This document shows, one piece after another, positions 41,641-50,769 of a stretch of 64,000 nt of DNA. Source of the DNA: Paenisporosarcina sp. OV554 (GTDB taxonomy: Bacteria; Bacillota; Bacilli; Bacillales_A; Planococcaceae). The stretch covers positions 62,001 to 126,000 of the forward strand of contig NZ_QBUC01000005.1 of assembly GCF_003058165.1 (NCBI RefSeq), written 5' to 3'. Below the pieces are notes generated by a model. It did not search any database. It was given only the letters and a program-made list of their open reading frames with translations, and was not told the DNA's origin. Numbering within the stretch: the stretch's first letter is position 1; each line of letters opens with the position of its first letter. A program made the position numbers and the translations under genes.

Positions 41641-42858
41641 CTATTCTAATTCAATTTGTTTTGTTTCTTTACCAAGGATTACAACAGCTAATACGCCTAT
41701 AACAATGGCTACACAGAAGATACCGAATATCCAACCAATATCATAACCCTTCATTACTAGTGACCCCACTAATAAAGGTCCTAGAATACCACCAACACGA
41801 CCGATAGCCGCTGCCATGCCAGTCCCAGTTGCGCGAATGACAGAAGGATATTGTTCAGGTGTATAAGCGTAAAGTGCACCCCATGCACCTAGATTGAAGA
41901 AGGACAAGAAAGCACCAGATACCAGCAGCAACATGGTTGTATCCGCATTACCAAATACGAATGCACTAGCAGCTGTACCTAATAAATAAGTGACCAATAC
42001 GAATTTACGACCTGCTTTTTCAATTAGCCAAGCAGCAGTGAAATATCCTGGCAACTGTGCAATAGTCATCAATAATACATACTCAAAACTCTTAATTAAG
42101 CTAAATCCTTTAATCACCATCACACTTGGCAACCATAAGAACATGCCATAATAAGAGAAGACGACCGTAAACCATAATATCCATAACATTAACGTTGGCT
42201 TCGCATAAGCTTTTGACCAAACAGCTTTAATATTTTGACCGTATGTTCGATCCCGTACACGCTTTGCCGTGAATTGTGGTGAATCAGGTAAATTTAATCG
42301 TAAATAAATAGCGTATAAAGCAGGTAATGCTGTAATTACTAATGCAACTTGCCAGCCGTAATTTGGGATAATAAAATATGAAATTAATGCCGCAATTAAC
42401 CAACCGGCTGCCCAAAAACTTTCGAGCAATACTACTACTCGACCCCGTTCTTTTGCTTCGACACTTTCAGAAACAAGTGTAGATGCTACAGGAAGTTCTC
42501 CACCAAGGCCCATTCCAACAAAAAATCGGAACACTAAAAAAACTGCGAGAGTTGTTGATAATGCTGAAAGCCCACTTGCTACTGAGAATAATACCAACGT
42601 TATTATAAAGACCCGTTTGCGACCGATACGATCTGCAAAAAGACCAAACGCAAATGCTCCAAATGCCATTCCGATAGAGTTAACACTCCCTATCCATCCC
42701 ATTTGACCTGGCGATAAGTTCCATTCAATTGCGAGTGCTGCTATAACGAAAGATAGAATACCTACATCCATGGCATCAAACATCCAACCAAGCCCTGCAA
42801 TTCCTAATAATTTATTTCTTGAAAGAGGCTTATTCTCTTTATTAATTGACGTAATCAT
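41641..42858 (-). CDS. niaP: MFS transporter, NiaP-like (niacin/aromatic acid)
   Basis: A 405-residue, twelve-helix major facilitator with the loop motif GLFADRIGRKRVF, RFFVGMGLGGELPVASTLVSE and the late motif EKAGRKFVL. Length and N-terminus (GLGWMFDAMDVGILSFVIAA) resemble B. subtilis NiaP (YceI), a niacin importer. A TGTCTTTACACATGTCT site just upstream resembles NiaR operators, supporting that reading, though sugar- or benzoate-type MFS proteins look alike. Either of two adjacent ATGs may be used; 42858 has the better spacing. Confidence 0.72.
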   Translation of the reverse strand: MITSINKENKPLSRNKLLGIAGLGWMFDAMDVGILSFVIAALAIEWNLSPGQMGWIGSVNSIGMAFGAFAFGLFADRIGRKRVFIITLVLFSVASGLSALSTTLAVFLVFRFFVGMGLGGELPVASTLVSESVEAKERGRVVVLLESFWAAGWLIAALISYFIIPNYGWQVALVITALPALYAIYLRLNLPDSPQFTAKRVRDRTYGQNIKAVWSKAYAKPTLMLWILWFTVVFSYYGMFLWLPSVMVIKGFSLIKSFEYVLLMTIAQLPGYFTAAWLIEKAGRKFVLVTYLLGTAASAFVFGNADTTMLLLVSGAFLSFFNLGAWGALYAYTPEQYPSVIRATGTGMAAAIGRVGGILGPLLVGSLVMKGYDIGWIFGIFCVAIVIGVLAVVILGKETKQIELE

Positions 42859-42870
42859 CATTTCTCCCCT

Positions 42871-42887
42871 TGTCTTTACACATGTCT
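42871..42887 (-). promoter_or_regulatory. NiaR-like operator
   Basis: AGACATGTGTAAAGACA on the minus strand, 13 nt before the niaP-like start; a second CTTTACACAT lies at about 42896-42905. Similar to NiaR sites as I recall them. Confidence 0.4.
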
Positions 42888-43025
42888 ATTTAACTCTTTA
42901 CACATCAGTATAGTTTTATAATCATTAACTTACAACCAGAAAGCGAAGAATAAGAAAAACACGCTACCTAGTTAGACTAGACAACGTGTTAACAACTTAA
43001 GCAATCAATAATAAACTTAAAGCCA

Positions 43026-43212
43026 TTACAGCCATACCCCTCGTCCTATAAAAGGAACTCCAGTTTCTATTTCATTTTCACCTGGTTCTTCCCCCACAAG
43101 CAGTAACTTTGGGTCAGGGTTTCCGTAGCTACGAACAAACCCTTGCACTGCTTGTCCTTTCATTCGTTTTTCCCCTATCAATTAAATCATCAGGAATAGT
43201 AAACACCGTCAA
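43026..43212 (-). pseudogene. N-terminal relic of a uracil-DNA glycosylase gene
   Basis: One frame gives VFTIPDDLIDRGK; after a one-base shift the text continues MKGQAVQGFVRSYGNPDPK, LLLVGEEPGENEIETGVPFI and GR, then a TAA. This is the start of the Bacilli UDG superfamily protein (active-site GEAPGxxExxxGxPFSGR); about 60 of some 200 residues remain. The catalytic core beyond the first motif is gone, so it is inactive. Confidence 0.75.
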
Positions 43213-43222
43213 CCACCCTTTC

Positions 43223-43255
43223 AAAAAATCTTACGCTAATAATTAGCGTAAGATT
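43223..43255 (-). terminator. Terminator of the PAP2 gene
   Basis: CTTACGCTAAT / ATTAGCGTAAG perfect stem with T6 on the minus strand. Confidence 0.82.
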
Positions 43256-43258
43256 CGG

Positions 43259-43879
43259 TTATTCTGGTTGGGGCTTACGTTTGCCCATATTGCGATTGCG
43301 CCATTCATACCAAACAACCACTAGGATGAAGAAAGAATAACCAAGCATCCATCCCCCTATCACGTCTGTTCCATAATGATTGTTCCCAGCAACTCGAGAT
43401 AAACCCACTAGAAGCGTTAAGACAATTGCACTAATCCAAATACTGAAACGCCATTTAGTCGATTTATGGTTTTCATTTAATAAATAAGCATACGTAAATA
43501 AATACAATAAACCTACCATCGCATGGTTAGAAGGGAAACTAAAACTCGTCAATTGGTCAGGAATATCCGGTCTTACACGCTGTATCCATTCTTTCAATAA
43601 ATGATTTAACAAGTTTCCGCCTGCTACTGTAAATAACACAAATAACATCCCGCGATAATTCTTGCGATTAAAAGCTAAATATATAATTAAGATGAAAGCG
43701 GCAGAAGCAATCCAAAGTGGTTCACCAATGTAATGGAAGGACCGAATGAATTCATTTCCTATTAGTGCCTCTCCTATTTCTTTATCAAACTCTTGCATTT
43801 CTTCATGCGTAAAATTAAAAAATAAGGTAATGAATCCAATAAGCGTTACAACACCCAAGGGATAAAACCATTTTTTCAT
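43259..43879 (-). CDS. PAP2-family membrane phosphatase
   Basis: A 206-residue integral membrane phosphatase with all three acid-phosphatase motifs: KEWIQRVRP, PSNHAM and SRVAGNNHYGTDVIGG. Bacillus relatives dephosphorylate undecaprenyl pyrophosphate or phosphatidylglycerophosphate; the precise lipid is unknown. I choose the ATG at 43879 with AAGGAG upstream; the ATG at 43912 has none. Five to six helices visible. Confidence 0.88.
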   Translation of the reverse strand: MKKWFYPLGVVTLIGFITLFFNFTHEEMQEFDKEIGEALIGNEFIRSFHYIGEPLWIASAAFILIIYLAFNRKNYRGMLFVLFTVAGGNLLNHLLKEWIQRVRPDIPDQLTSFSFPSNHAMVGLLYLFTYAYLLNENHKSTKWRFSIWISAIVLTLLVGLSRVAGNNHYGTDVIGGWMLGYSFFILVVVWYEWRNRNMGKRKPQPE

Positions 43880-43981
43880 ATTCTTCACGCTCCTTCGAAA
43901 ATATTTTTTCATATTTTTACAACTACCTTATCATTCAATTGTCGAGAACCTAAGACTTTCGTTCGAGTTTCCTCTGATTTA

Positions 43982-44006
43982 GTTTATTCGATGATTGAAG
44001 TGGTAA
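43982..44006 (+). promoter_or_regulatory. SigB-type promoter
   Basis: GTTTAT, 13-nt spacer, TGGTAA; close to the SigB consensus GTTTAA/GGGTAT and located 47 nt before a YflT-type general stress gene. Confidence 0.6.
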
Positions 44007-44052
44007 AGTACTAATGTGTCAGAATAAAACGATTTAAAGGAGGATTTTAATA

Positions 44053-44397
44053 ATGAGTGTTACGTATAAAGAGTATTTAACTGATGATGAAGCCATTCGT
44101 GGAATTCAAGAAATTAAAGCCAAAGGTGTTCAAGAGGACGATATATATGTACTAACTCATGAAAATCATCGAACAAATCAAGTAGCTGATATGGCAGACG
44201 CGAATACAGTTGGTGTAACTGAACAAGGTTTAGGCACATCGCTTGCAAATGTTTTCCGAAAAAAAGGAGACGAACTTCGCGCGCAATTTGAAGAACTTGG
44301 GTTCAGTCAAACAGAAGCAGAAAAATTAGAAGCAAAGTTAGATGAACATAAAGTTGTAGTGGTGTTAAAAAACACACCTGCAGGATTTACTTATTAA
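44053..44397 (+). CDS. General stress protein, YflT family
   Basis: A 114-residue protein with the heat-induced stress protein YflT domain: VTYKEYLTDDEAIRGIQEI, IYVLTHENHRT, FSQTEAEKLEAKL and KVVVVLKN. In B. subtilis yflT belongs to the SigB regulon; a SigB-like promoter is present here. Cytoplasmic; molecular function unknown. GGAGG precedes the ATG. Confidence 0.88.
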   Translation: MSVTYKEYLTDDEAIRGIQEIKAKGVQEDDIYVLTHENHRTNQVADMADANTVGVTEQGLGTSLANVFRKKGDELRAQFEELGFSQTEAEKLEAKLDEHKVVVVLKNTPAGFTY

Positions 44398-44417
44398 AAA
44401 GATAGCAGAATAATATT

Positions 44418-44453
44418 AAAAGCCTTCCCCAAAACATTTTTGGGGAAGGCTTT
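44418..44453. terminator. Bidirectional terminator
   Basis: AAAGCCTTCCCCAAAA / TTTTGGGGAAGGCTTT perfect stem between the stress gene and the lipoprotein gene. Confidence 0.88.
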
Positions 44454-44456
44454 GTA

Positions 44457-45314
44457 TTACATTTCTTTTGCATTATCTAGAACTTCTTGAGGAACTGTAA
44501 TCGGTTCGATTTCATTAAATTTATTAAACGTGGATTTCAAATCTTGAGACATCTTCATCTCTTCCCCTTCAACCGATACTGACATTTTCAAATCCATATT
44601 AAATGCAGAAGTATTGAATGTTTTTTTATCAATAAATATTTCATAATCAACTTTTTCAATGTTCATGTCTTTTAACATGTTTTCTTGGTCTAGTTTCACT
44701 GCGGGAATGGTTTCAGTTACTTGTTTCTTGATTAACTCATTGAATTTATCACCTGAAGCAGATAACTTAAGTACATACATATCTTCTGTTTGTTCAAATG
44801 AAAAATCATCCTTAAACACTTCTAAATCTTTCAACTGTTGAGATGGATCTGCTTGCTTTTGAGACATTGACATCATTTGCTCATACATATCCTCTGGCAA
44901 TTTTACCCACTGTGCCGACATGCTATGGTTCATGAAAAATCCTTTATCTGTCATATAACTTTCAATTTCTACTTCTTGCGGTTGCACAGAAGAATCTTCA
45001 CCTGGGACCAATGTGGAAGTTGTACCTTTCTGATAAATACTTAATGGCTCAACGAACATGTCCATATTCATATTAGTTACTGTATTCATCTCTACATTTT
45101 GAGAAGGTACTTCTATTGACTGCGACATTTCAACGTCTGCATTTAAGCTTTTTATAGATTCCGATTGTGCAAGAGACTTATCAAACACTTGCTTAAGTGT
45201 TAATTCACTTTTTTTGTCCTTTGCAGTTTCAGAAGTAGGAGTTGCAGTTGTATTACATCCAGCCAAACCTAGTGTTAATACACTAGCAACCATGAGCATC
45301 TTCCATTTCTTCAT
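44457..45314 (-). CDS. DUF6612-like lipoprotein
   Basis: A 285-residue lipoprotein: signal WKMLMVASVLTLGLAGC (lipid-attached Cys20) and then a Thr/Ser-rich linker. The mature part (LTLKQVFDKSLAQSESIKSL, VEMSQSIEVPSQNVEM, and repeated Met-rich strands) resembles the DUF6612/LppX-like beta-sheet lipoproteins of bacilli. Outer face of the membrane; function unknown. The ATG at 45314 follows AAGGTGG; the frame to 45380 extends beyond the ribosome site. Confidence 0.8.
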   Translation of the reverse strand: MKKWKMLMVASVLTLGLAGCNTTATPTSETAKDKKSELTLKQVFDKSLAQSESIKSLNADVEMSQSIEVPSQNVEMNTVTNMNMDMFVEPLSIYQKGTTSTLVPGEDSSVQPQEVEIESYMTDKGFFMNHSMSAQWVKLPEDMYEQMMSMSQKQADPSQQLKDLEVFKDDFSFEQTEDMYVLKLSASGDKFNELIKKQVTETIPAVKLDQENMLKDMNIEKVDYEIFIDKKTFNTSAFNMDLKMSVSVEGEEMKMSQDLKSTFNKFNEIEPITVPQEVLDNAKEM

Positions 45315-45442
45315 GTTGTCGCCACCTTTTCCTTTTTTCTTACTTCTATATAATACGAGTTTACTCGTAAAGGGTTTCAAATGGAAGTTTCTCTTTGAGA
45401 TTTGAAGATTTATTTAATTGAAAAGGTTTCTTCTCCCATATT

Positions 45443-45480
45443 AAAAAGCCTACCGATAAATTAATCACCGGTAGGCTTTT
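45443..45480 (-). terminator. Terminator of the peptide transporter gene
   Basis: AAAGCCTACCG / CGGTAGGCTTTT stem downstream of the POT gene. Confidence 0.85.
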
Positions 45481-45492
45481 GCTCTTTTATAT

Positions 45493-46980
45493 TTAACGTA
45501 CGCCACGCATAAGTTTTTCGATTTTCGGTGCAAAGAAGAACAACATTAATCCAATGATTAGTGCAATAACCCCTATGACACCAAAATAAACGATTTCATT
45601 TTCTGGTTTATAGAATTTCACCACTTGCGCGTTAATTGCTTGAGCAGATGCGTTTGTTAAGAACCACAAACTCATTGTTTGTGCTGCAAAAGCCTGTGGT
45701 GCAAGTTTTGTCGTTGCTGATAATCCAACTGGAGAAAGAAGCAATTCACCAATTACCACAAGGAAGAAACTTAAAACTAACCAGTATGGGCTAACTAACG
45801 TTTCAGTTCCGTTAAAGTATGCCGGAATAATCATAACTAGGAATGACATACTCGCAAAGAATAAACCAAATGCGAACTTCTTAGGCGTAGACGGTTGTCT
45901 TTCACCTAGACGTACCCACAACCATGCGAATACTGGTGCAATTGCAATAACAAATAGTGGGTTTAAAGATTGGAACCATGCTGGAGAAATCTCCCAAGAA
46001 CCAATGGTTAAGTCTGTACGTTGATCTGCGTATTGAGCTAATATGATTGAACCTTGCTCAGCGATTGCCCAGAACACCATTGCAGAAATAAACAATGGAA
46101 TGTATGCAAGAACACGTGATTTTTCATCTGCGTTTGTTTTAGAGCTGCGATACATGACGATAAAGTAAATTGTTGGAATGACGATACCTAAAATCGATAC
46201 CATCATTGTAAAGACGTCTATGGTCATAATACCTTTTTCAATTAAGAAGTAGCCAATAATTGCTATTACCGCTAAGCCAATTGCTACGCGTAAAAGCATT
46301 TTATTGCGATCTTCTTTAGGTAGAGGGTTCGGAACATATGAACCAGCTAATCCAAGATATTTCTTTTTCGTAACCATGAAAACAACTAATCCTAATAACA
46401 TACCAACTGCCGCAATTCCAAAACCTAAGTGGAAGTTATAGTCAAGACCTATTGTCCCTACTATTAATGGTGCGATAAATGCACCCATGTTGATTCCCAT
46501 ATAGAAAATACTGAATCCAGAGTCACGACGAACATCGTTATCTGAATACATTTCACCGACAATACTTGAAATATTTGGTTTTAGTAAACCTGTGCCAATT
46601 ATGATAAACGCCATTGAAATGAATAGCGTGTTTATTCCACCAGGTAATGCTAACGATAAGTGTCCTAACATTATTGCTATACCACCGTAGAATACGGTTT
46701 TGGTCGTACCTAGTAATCGGTCTGCAATCCATCCTCCGATAATCCCGGACATATATACAAGTGATCCGTATACTGCCATAATCGAGTTCGCAGTTGATTG
46801 TTCTAAACCAAGTCCTCCTTGATTTAATTCGTAATACATATAGTAGAGTAAGATTGCGCGCATACCGTAGTATGAAAAACGCTCCCAAAACTCTGTAAAG
46901 AATAAGCTTAATAAGCCTTTTGGATGTCCAAAGAATCCTTTTTGAGGAACCGACTGGACGATTTCTTCTCTTGTCGCCAT
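45493..46980 (-). CDS. POT-family di-/tripeptide:proton symporter (DtpT-like)
   Basis: A 495-residue, roughly fourteen-helix peptide importer. The POT signature FFTEFWERFSYYGMRAILLY (ExxER-type motif) and the second motif SGFSIFYMGINMGAFIAP are intact. Similar in length to lactococcal DtpT and B. subtilis YclF. It brings in short peptides using the proton gradient. GAAGGG precedes the ATG; monocistronic. Confidence 0.92.
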   Translation of the reverse strand: MATREEIVQSVPQKGFFGHPKGLLSLFFTEFWERFSYYGMRAILLYYMYYELNQGGLGLEQSTANSIMAVYGSLVYMSGIIGGWIADRLLGTTKTVFYGGIAIMLGHLSLALPGGINTLFISMAFIIIGTGLLKPNISSIVGEMYSDNDVRRDSGFSIFYMGINMGAFIAPLIVGTIGLDYNFHLGFGIAAVGMLLGLVVFMVTKKKYLGLAGSYVPNPLPKEDRNKMLLRVAIGLAVIAIIGYFLIEKGIMTIDVFTMMVSILGIVIPTIYFIVMYRSSKTNADEKSRVLAYIPLFISAMVFWAIAEQGSIILAQYADQRTDLTIGSWEISPAWFQSLNPLFVIAIAPVFAWLWVRLGERQPSTPKKFAFGLFFASMSFLVMIIPAYFNGTETLVSPYWLVLSFFLVVIGELLLSPVGLSATTKLAPQAFAAQTMSLWFLTNASAQAINAQVVKFYKPENEIVYFGVIGVIALIIGLMLFFFAPKIEKLMRGVR

Positions 46981-47246
46981 TCTTTTCCCTTCTTTCTTTT
47001 TAATTTTAAGAAATACACATTCGTTCGCTTTTTATGAAAGAATGTGCAAAATATACTGACAATAAAGGTCGGACTTCTTTATCAGTAAAAAGACAACTTT
47101 TACATTTTAACGTTCTCTCTCTAAATTGTCAAAAAACATTCGGAACTTGAAATACTTTGATTTCCTTCGTGTTCAGAAGTTTTCTGTCGTGTTTAGGACC
47201 TTTTTCCGTTATAATTGCCAGTATTAAAAACACGAGGAGAAACTAT

Positions 47247-48962
47247 ATGATTAAGAAATTCTTTTCTTATTATCGTCCTCATAAACGTCTGTTTATGATC
47301 GACTTTACCAGCGCCATTATTGTCGCTATTTTAGAGCTTGCTTTTCCTTTAGCAGTACAGTGGTTTATTGACGAATTGCTGCCTTCTGGCGAATGGGATT
47401 CAATTGTCACAGTCAGTGTCCTCCTACTAGCCGTTTATTTGATTAGTACTGTACTTCAATATATCGTTAGTTACTTAGGGCACAAGCTAGGTATTAATAT
47501 AGAAACGGACATGCGTGAACAACTCTTTACTCATGTACAACGCCAATCATTCCGTTTTTTTGATAACACCAAAACAGGCCATGTGATGAGCCGAATTACA
47601 AACGATTTATTTGATATAGGTGAGCTTGCTCACCATGGCCCAGAAGACTTCTTTATCGCAATTATGACTTTTATTGGTGCTTTTATTATCATGTACAATA
47701 TCAATCCTGAGCTTGCAATCATTGCGATTATTATGGTTCCATTCCTCACTATCCTTGTGGCATTCAGTAATATTAAAATGAATAAAGCATGGAAGAACAT
47801 GTACATTAAAATTGCTGATGTGAATGGTCGAGTAGAAGACAGTGTTTCTGGTGCTCGCGTTGTTCAATCTTTCACAAATGAAGAGTTTGAAATCAAACGT
47901 TTCAAACATGACAACGGACAGTTTAGATTAGCAAAATTGGTCGCCTATAAAGTAATGTCTGGAACACATTCCAGTATTTACATGATGACCCGCCTCATGA
48001 CACTGGTCGTCTTGGTTGTCGGCGCATGGTTCACAGTTAACGGCAGATTAACAAATGGAGAACTAGTAAGCTTTGTATTATTTATTAATGTTTTAATAAA
48101 ACCCGTTGATAAGATTAGTGCGCTACTGGAACTTTATCCAAAAGGCATGGCCGGCTTCAGACGATTCTTAGATTTAATTGAACAAGATCCGGAAATTGTC
48201 GATCGAGAAAACGCTATAACAGTTAATCATTTACAGGGGAACATTTCATTTAATGGTGTGGACTTCGGTTATGATCAACACAAAAAAGTACTCTCAAATA
48301 TTAATCTCAAGGTGAAGGCTGGAGAAACGGTGGCCTTTGTTGGTCCTTCTGGTGCTGGCAAAACGACTATTTGTTCATTGATTCCACGGTTTTATGATGT
48401 CCTAAATGGGTCAATCTCAATTGATGGAATAGATATTCGGGATATGACAAAGCATTCCTTACGCTCACAAATTGGTATTGTTCAACAAGATGTTTTCTTA
48501 TTTACAGGGACAATTCGCGAAAATATTGCGTATGGTAAGAAAGATGCAACAAATGAAGAAGTGTTAGAGGCTGCTCGAAAAGCCCATTTAGAAGAATTCA
48601 TTTCTGAGCTTCCTGCTGGATATGATACGCAAATCGGTGAACGAGGATTGAAATTATCTGGCGGCCAAAAGCAACGTTTAGCAATCGCTCGTATGTTCTT
48701 AAAAAATCCACCTATTCTTATTTTGGATGAGGCGACTTCTGCGCTAGATACGGAAACCGAAAGAATTATTCAACATTCATTAGCAGAACTTGCTGAAAAC
48801 CGGACAACCCTTATTATTGCCCACCGTTTCGCAACAATACGTGATGCGGACCGCGTCCTTGTCGTCACAAAAGATGGAATAGCGGAAGATGGCACTTATT
48901 CTGATCTTGTTGAAGCGGATGGTTTGTTCGCAAGACTCCATAATATCCAATTCCAAGACTAA
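47247..48962 (+). CDS. ABC exporter, ATPase-permease half-transporter (YwjA-like)
   Basis: A 571-residue half-transporter: six-helix domain (about 1-310, FFSYYRPHKRLFMIDF at the start) and an ATPase domain with Walker A GPSGAGKTT, Q-loop VQQDVFLF, signature LSGGQKQR, Walker B ILILDEATSALD and switch His in IAHR. It resembles B. subtilis YwjA, a homodimeric lipid/drug exporter of unknown substrate. ATG at 47247 follows GAGGAG; a start at 47157 is upstream of the ribosome site. Confidence 0.87.
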   Translation: MIKKFFSYYRPHKRLFMIDFTSAIIVAILELAFPLAVQWFIDELLPSGEWDSIVTVSVLLLAVYLISTVLQYIVSYLGHKLGINIETDMREQLFTHVQRQSFRFFDNTKTGHVMSRITNDLFDIGELAHHGPEDFFIAIMTFIGAFIIMYNINPELAIIAIIMVPFLTILVAFSNIKMNKAWKNMYIKIADVNGRVEDSVSGARVVQSFTNEEFEIKRFKHDNGQFRLAKLVAYKVMSGTHSSIYMMTRLMTLVVLVVGAWFTVNGRLTNGELVSFVLFINVLIKPVDKISALLELYPKGMAGFRRFLDLIEQDPEIVDRENAITVNHLQGNISFNGVDFGYDQHKKVLSNINLKVKAGETVAFVGPSGAGKTTICSLIPRFYDVLNGSISIDGIDIRDMTKHSLRSQIGIVQQDVFLFTGTIRENIAYGKKDATNEEVLEAARKAHLEEFISELPAGYDTQIGERGLKLSGGQKQRLAIARMFLKNPPILILDEATSALDTETERIIQHSLAELAENRTTLIIAHRFATIRDADRVLVVTKDGIAEDGTYSDLVEADGLFARLHNIQFQD

Positions 48963-48972
48963 AAAGCGAAAC

Positions 48973-49077
48973 GGGTGTCTTTCTCCGGAAGAATGGTGTC
49001 CTTCTCCAAGCGAATGGATGGAAACCCGAGTTGAGTGGATGAAAACACACAATCAATGGATGAAAATCAGTGTATCT
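48973..49077. repeat. 21-nt tandem repeat, locus 2 (five units)
   Basis: Units start at 48973, 48994, 49015, 49036 and 49057. The last three open with TGGATGaAAA and the first two with GGTGTC; the remainder of each unit varies. Located between the ABC exporter stop and the shared terminator. Confidence 0.8.
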
Positions 49078-49092
49078 TTATTTAACCTAAAG

Positions 49093-49131
49093 AAAAACGC
49101 ATTTCCGAAAAAATCGGAAATGCGTTTTTTA
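49093..49131. terminator. Bidirectional terminator
   Basis: AAAAACGCATTTCCGA / TCGGAAATGCGTTTTTT between the ABC exporter (plus) and hflX (minus). Confidence 0.88.
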
Positions 49132-50400
49132 TTTCCCAAGAACGAACTCATGATACCGTTCGTAATCGGATTGTCTTAATTCAACTTTAATCAATGTGCC
49201 TTCTTCTTCATACTCAGATGTCTGAACAGATGCTTGTTCATTCAAATAAGACACAATGTCCCCCCGCTCATACGGAATGAGCATGCGGCACATCTTATAA
49301 TCGGCAAAAATATGTGTACGAATCGTTTCAAGTAATTCGTCTAAACCTTTACCTTCTTTAGCAGAAATCCAGAGACTATTTCCACTTACACGCGGATAGT
49401 TGAGCTCTGCTAAGTCCGACTTATTGTATAACTCAAGGGTTGGCACATCTTCAACGCCCACTGCGTGCAATGTTTCGTTCGTAACGTGCATCATATAGCG
49501 ATACTCTTCATTAGAAACATCCACCACATGTAATAGTAAATCTGCTTCGCGTGCTTCTTCCAATGTGGAACGAAAAGCTTTTACTAAATGGGTCGGTAAT
49601 TTACTAACGAAACCTACCGTGTCAGTAAGTAAGAATTCTTTTTGATCCGGCAAACGAATTTGTCGAACAGATGTCTCAAGAGTCGCGAACAACATATCTT
49701 TTTCAAACACTTGCTTGTCATCCAGTTGTCCAGTTTTGGCAAGCAACCGGTTCATGACGGTTGATTTCCCTGCATTCGTATATCCAACAATCGATACAAC
49801 TGGAACTTCGTTTTTCTTGCGTTGTTTTCTTTGTGTTACTCGTTGTTCTTTTACATGCTCTAAATCACGACGAAGTTTGGCAATTTGATCTTCAATTTTT
49901 CGGCGGTCGAGTTCAAGTTTTGTTTCCCCCGCACCACGGTTTTTGAATCCGCCACCCGTACCACCACCTTGACGACCAAGAGAAGCACGTAAACCAATTA
50001 ATCGAGGTAACATGTATTGAAGCTGGGCTAATTCCACTTGCATTTGAGCTTCTTTCGACTTCGCACGACGAGCAAAGATATCTAAAATCAACATTGTACG
50101 GTCAATGACTTTACATTCAAGTGCTTCTTCTAGGTTTCGTATTTGAGAAGGTGATAGCTCATCATTAAAAATAACTAAGTTTGCATCTGCTTCATCATAA
50201 AAAGCTTTAATTTCGTCAATTTTCCCTTTTCCTACGTAATGCGCAGAATTTATACGATCTAAATTTTGAGTAACTTCGCCTACCACTTCAACGTTTAATG
50301 CTTCGGCCAAGTTGTGTAATTCTTCTAAACCATATTCAAAATGTTCGTCTTTTTTCAAATTAACGCCAACAACAATGGCGCGTTCAAGTAATTCTTCCAA
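49129..50400 (-). CDS. hflX: Ribosome-associated GTPase HflX
   Basis: A 423-residue GTPase that splits stalled or hibernating ribosomes. N-terminal HflX domain (VGKGKIDEIKAFYDEAD, VIFNDELSPSQIRNLE), the glycine-rich linker GRQGGGTGGGFKNRGAGE with coiled coil, then a G domain: G1 GYTNAGKST (206-214), G3 DTVGF and G4 NKSD. Start is a TTG at 50400 with GGAGG 9 nt upstream; no in-frame ATG fits. Monocistronic. Confidence 0.93.
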   Translation of the reverse strand: MEELLERAIVVGVNLKKDEHFEYGLEELHNLAEALNVEVVGEVTQNLDRINSAHYVGKGKIDEIKAFYDEADANLVIFNDELSPSQIRNLEEALECKVIDRTMLILDIFARRAKSKEAQMQVELAQLQYMLPRLIGLRASLGRQGGGTGGGFKNRGAGETKLELDRRKIEDQIAKLRRDLEHVKEQRVTQRKQRKKNEVPVVSIVGYTNAGKSTVMNRLLAKTGQLDDKQVFEKDMLFATLETSVRQIRLPDQKEFLLTDTVGFVSKLPTHLVKAFRSTLEEAREADLLLHVVDVSNEEYRYMMHVTNETLHAVGVEDVPTLELYNKSDLAELNYPRVSGNSLWISAKEGKGLDELLETIRTHIFADYKMCRMLIPYERGDIVSYLNEQASVQTSEYEEEGTLIKVELRQSDYERYHEFVLGK

Positions 50401-50769
50401 GTGTCATTTCCTCCTCAAAGTCTACCGAGAGAAAATCGAAATATCCCTTTTTCCTGCCATTTAATAGTAAAGAAAAAGTGAGTCCAGGTCTCACACTTTT
50501 CTTGCACTGATAAAAATACCTAAAAATATCAGTTCAAGAAATGACATCAGCTTGCACCATTGTGAGGTACAAGCTGTGTTTTTCTAAATAGTAACTTGGT
50601 TTTCAAAATGAATAGACATATCCCGATTAAACTGCCCAGTAGCAGTTCTTTGCTTTATTCAGTTTCATCGCAAAGTGTTCCATCGGAATGTGTAATTAAT
50701 CATTTGGAAAACCTCCGTTCCTTAATAATGCATACATCGTAACATACTCATTTAAGTAGATACAACTTC
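50401..50769. other. Gap with hairpins, no gene seen
   Basis: About 370 nt upstream of hflX and downstream of actP. Contains GAAAAAGTGAG / CTCACACTTTTC (50471-50502) and AGCTTG / CAAGCT followed by GTGTTTTT (about 50549-50585), both terminator-like. No open frame that I can support. Confidence 0.5.

Noticed and set aside
48889-49179. Plus-strand ORF of 96 codons with WMKT-type heptad repeats
   Set aside because: It overlaps the end of the ABC exporter and a terminator hairpin and is explained by the 21-nt DNA repeat being a multiple of three; no ribosome site.
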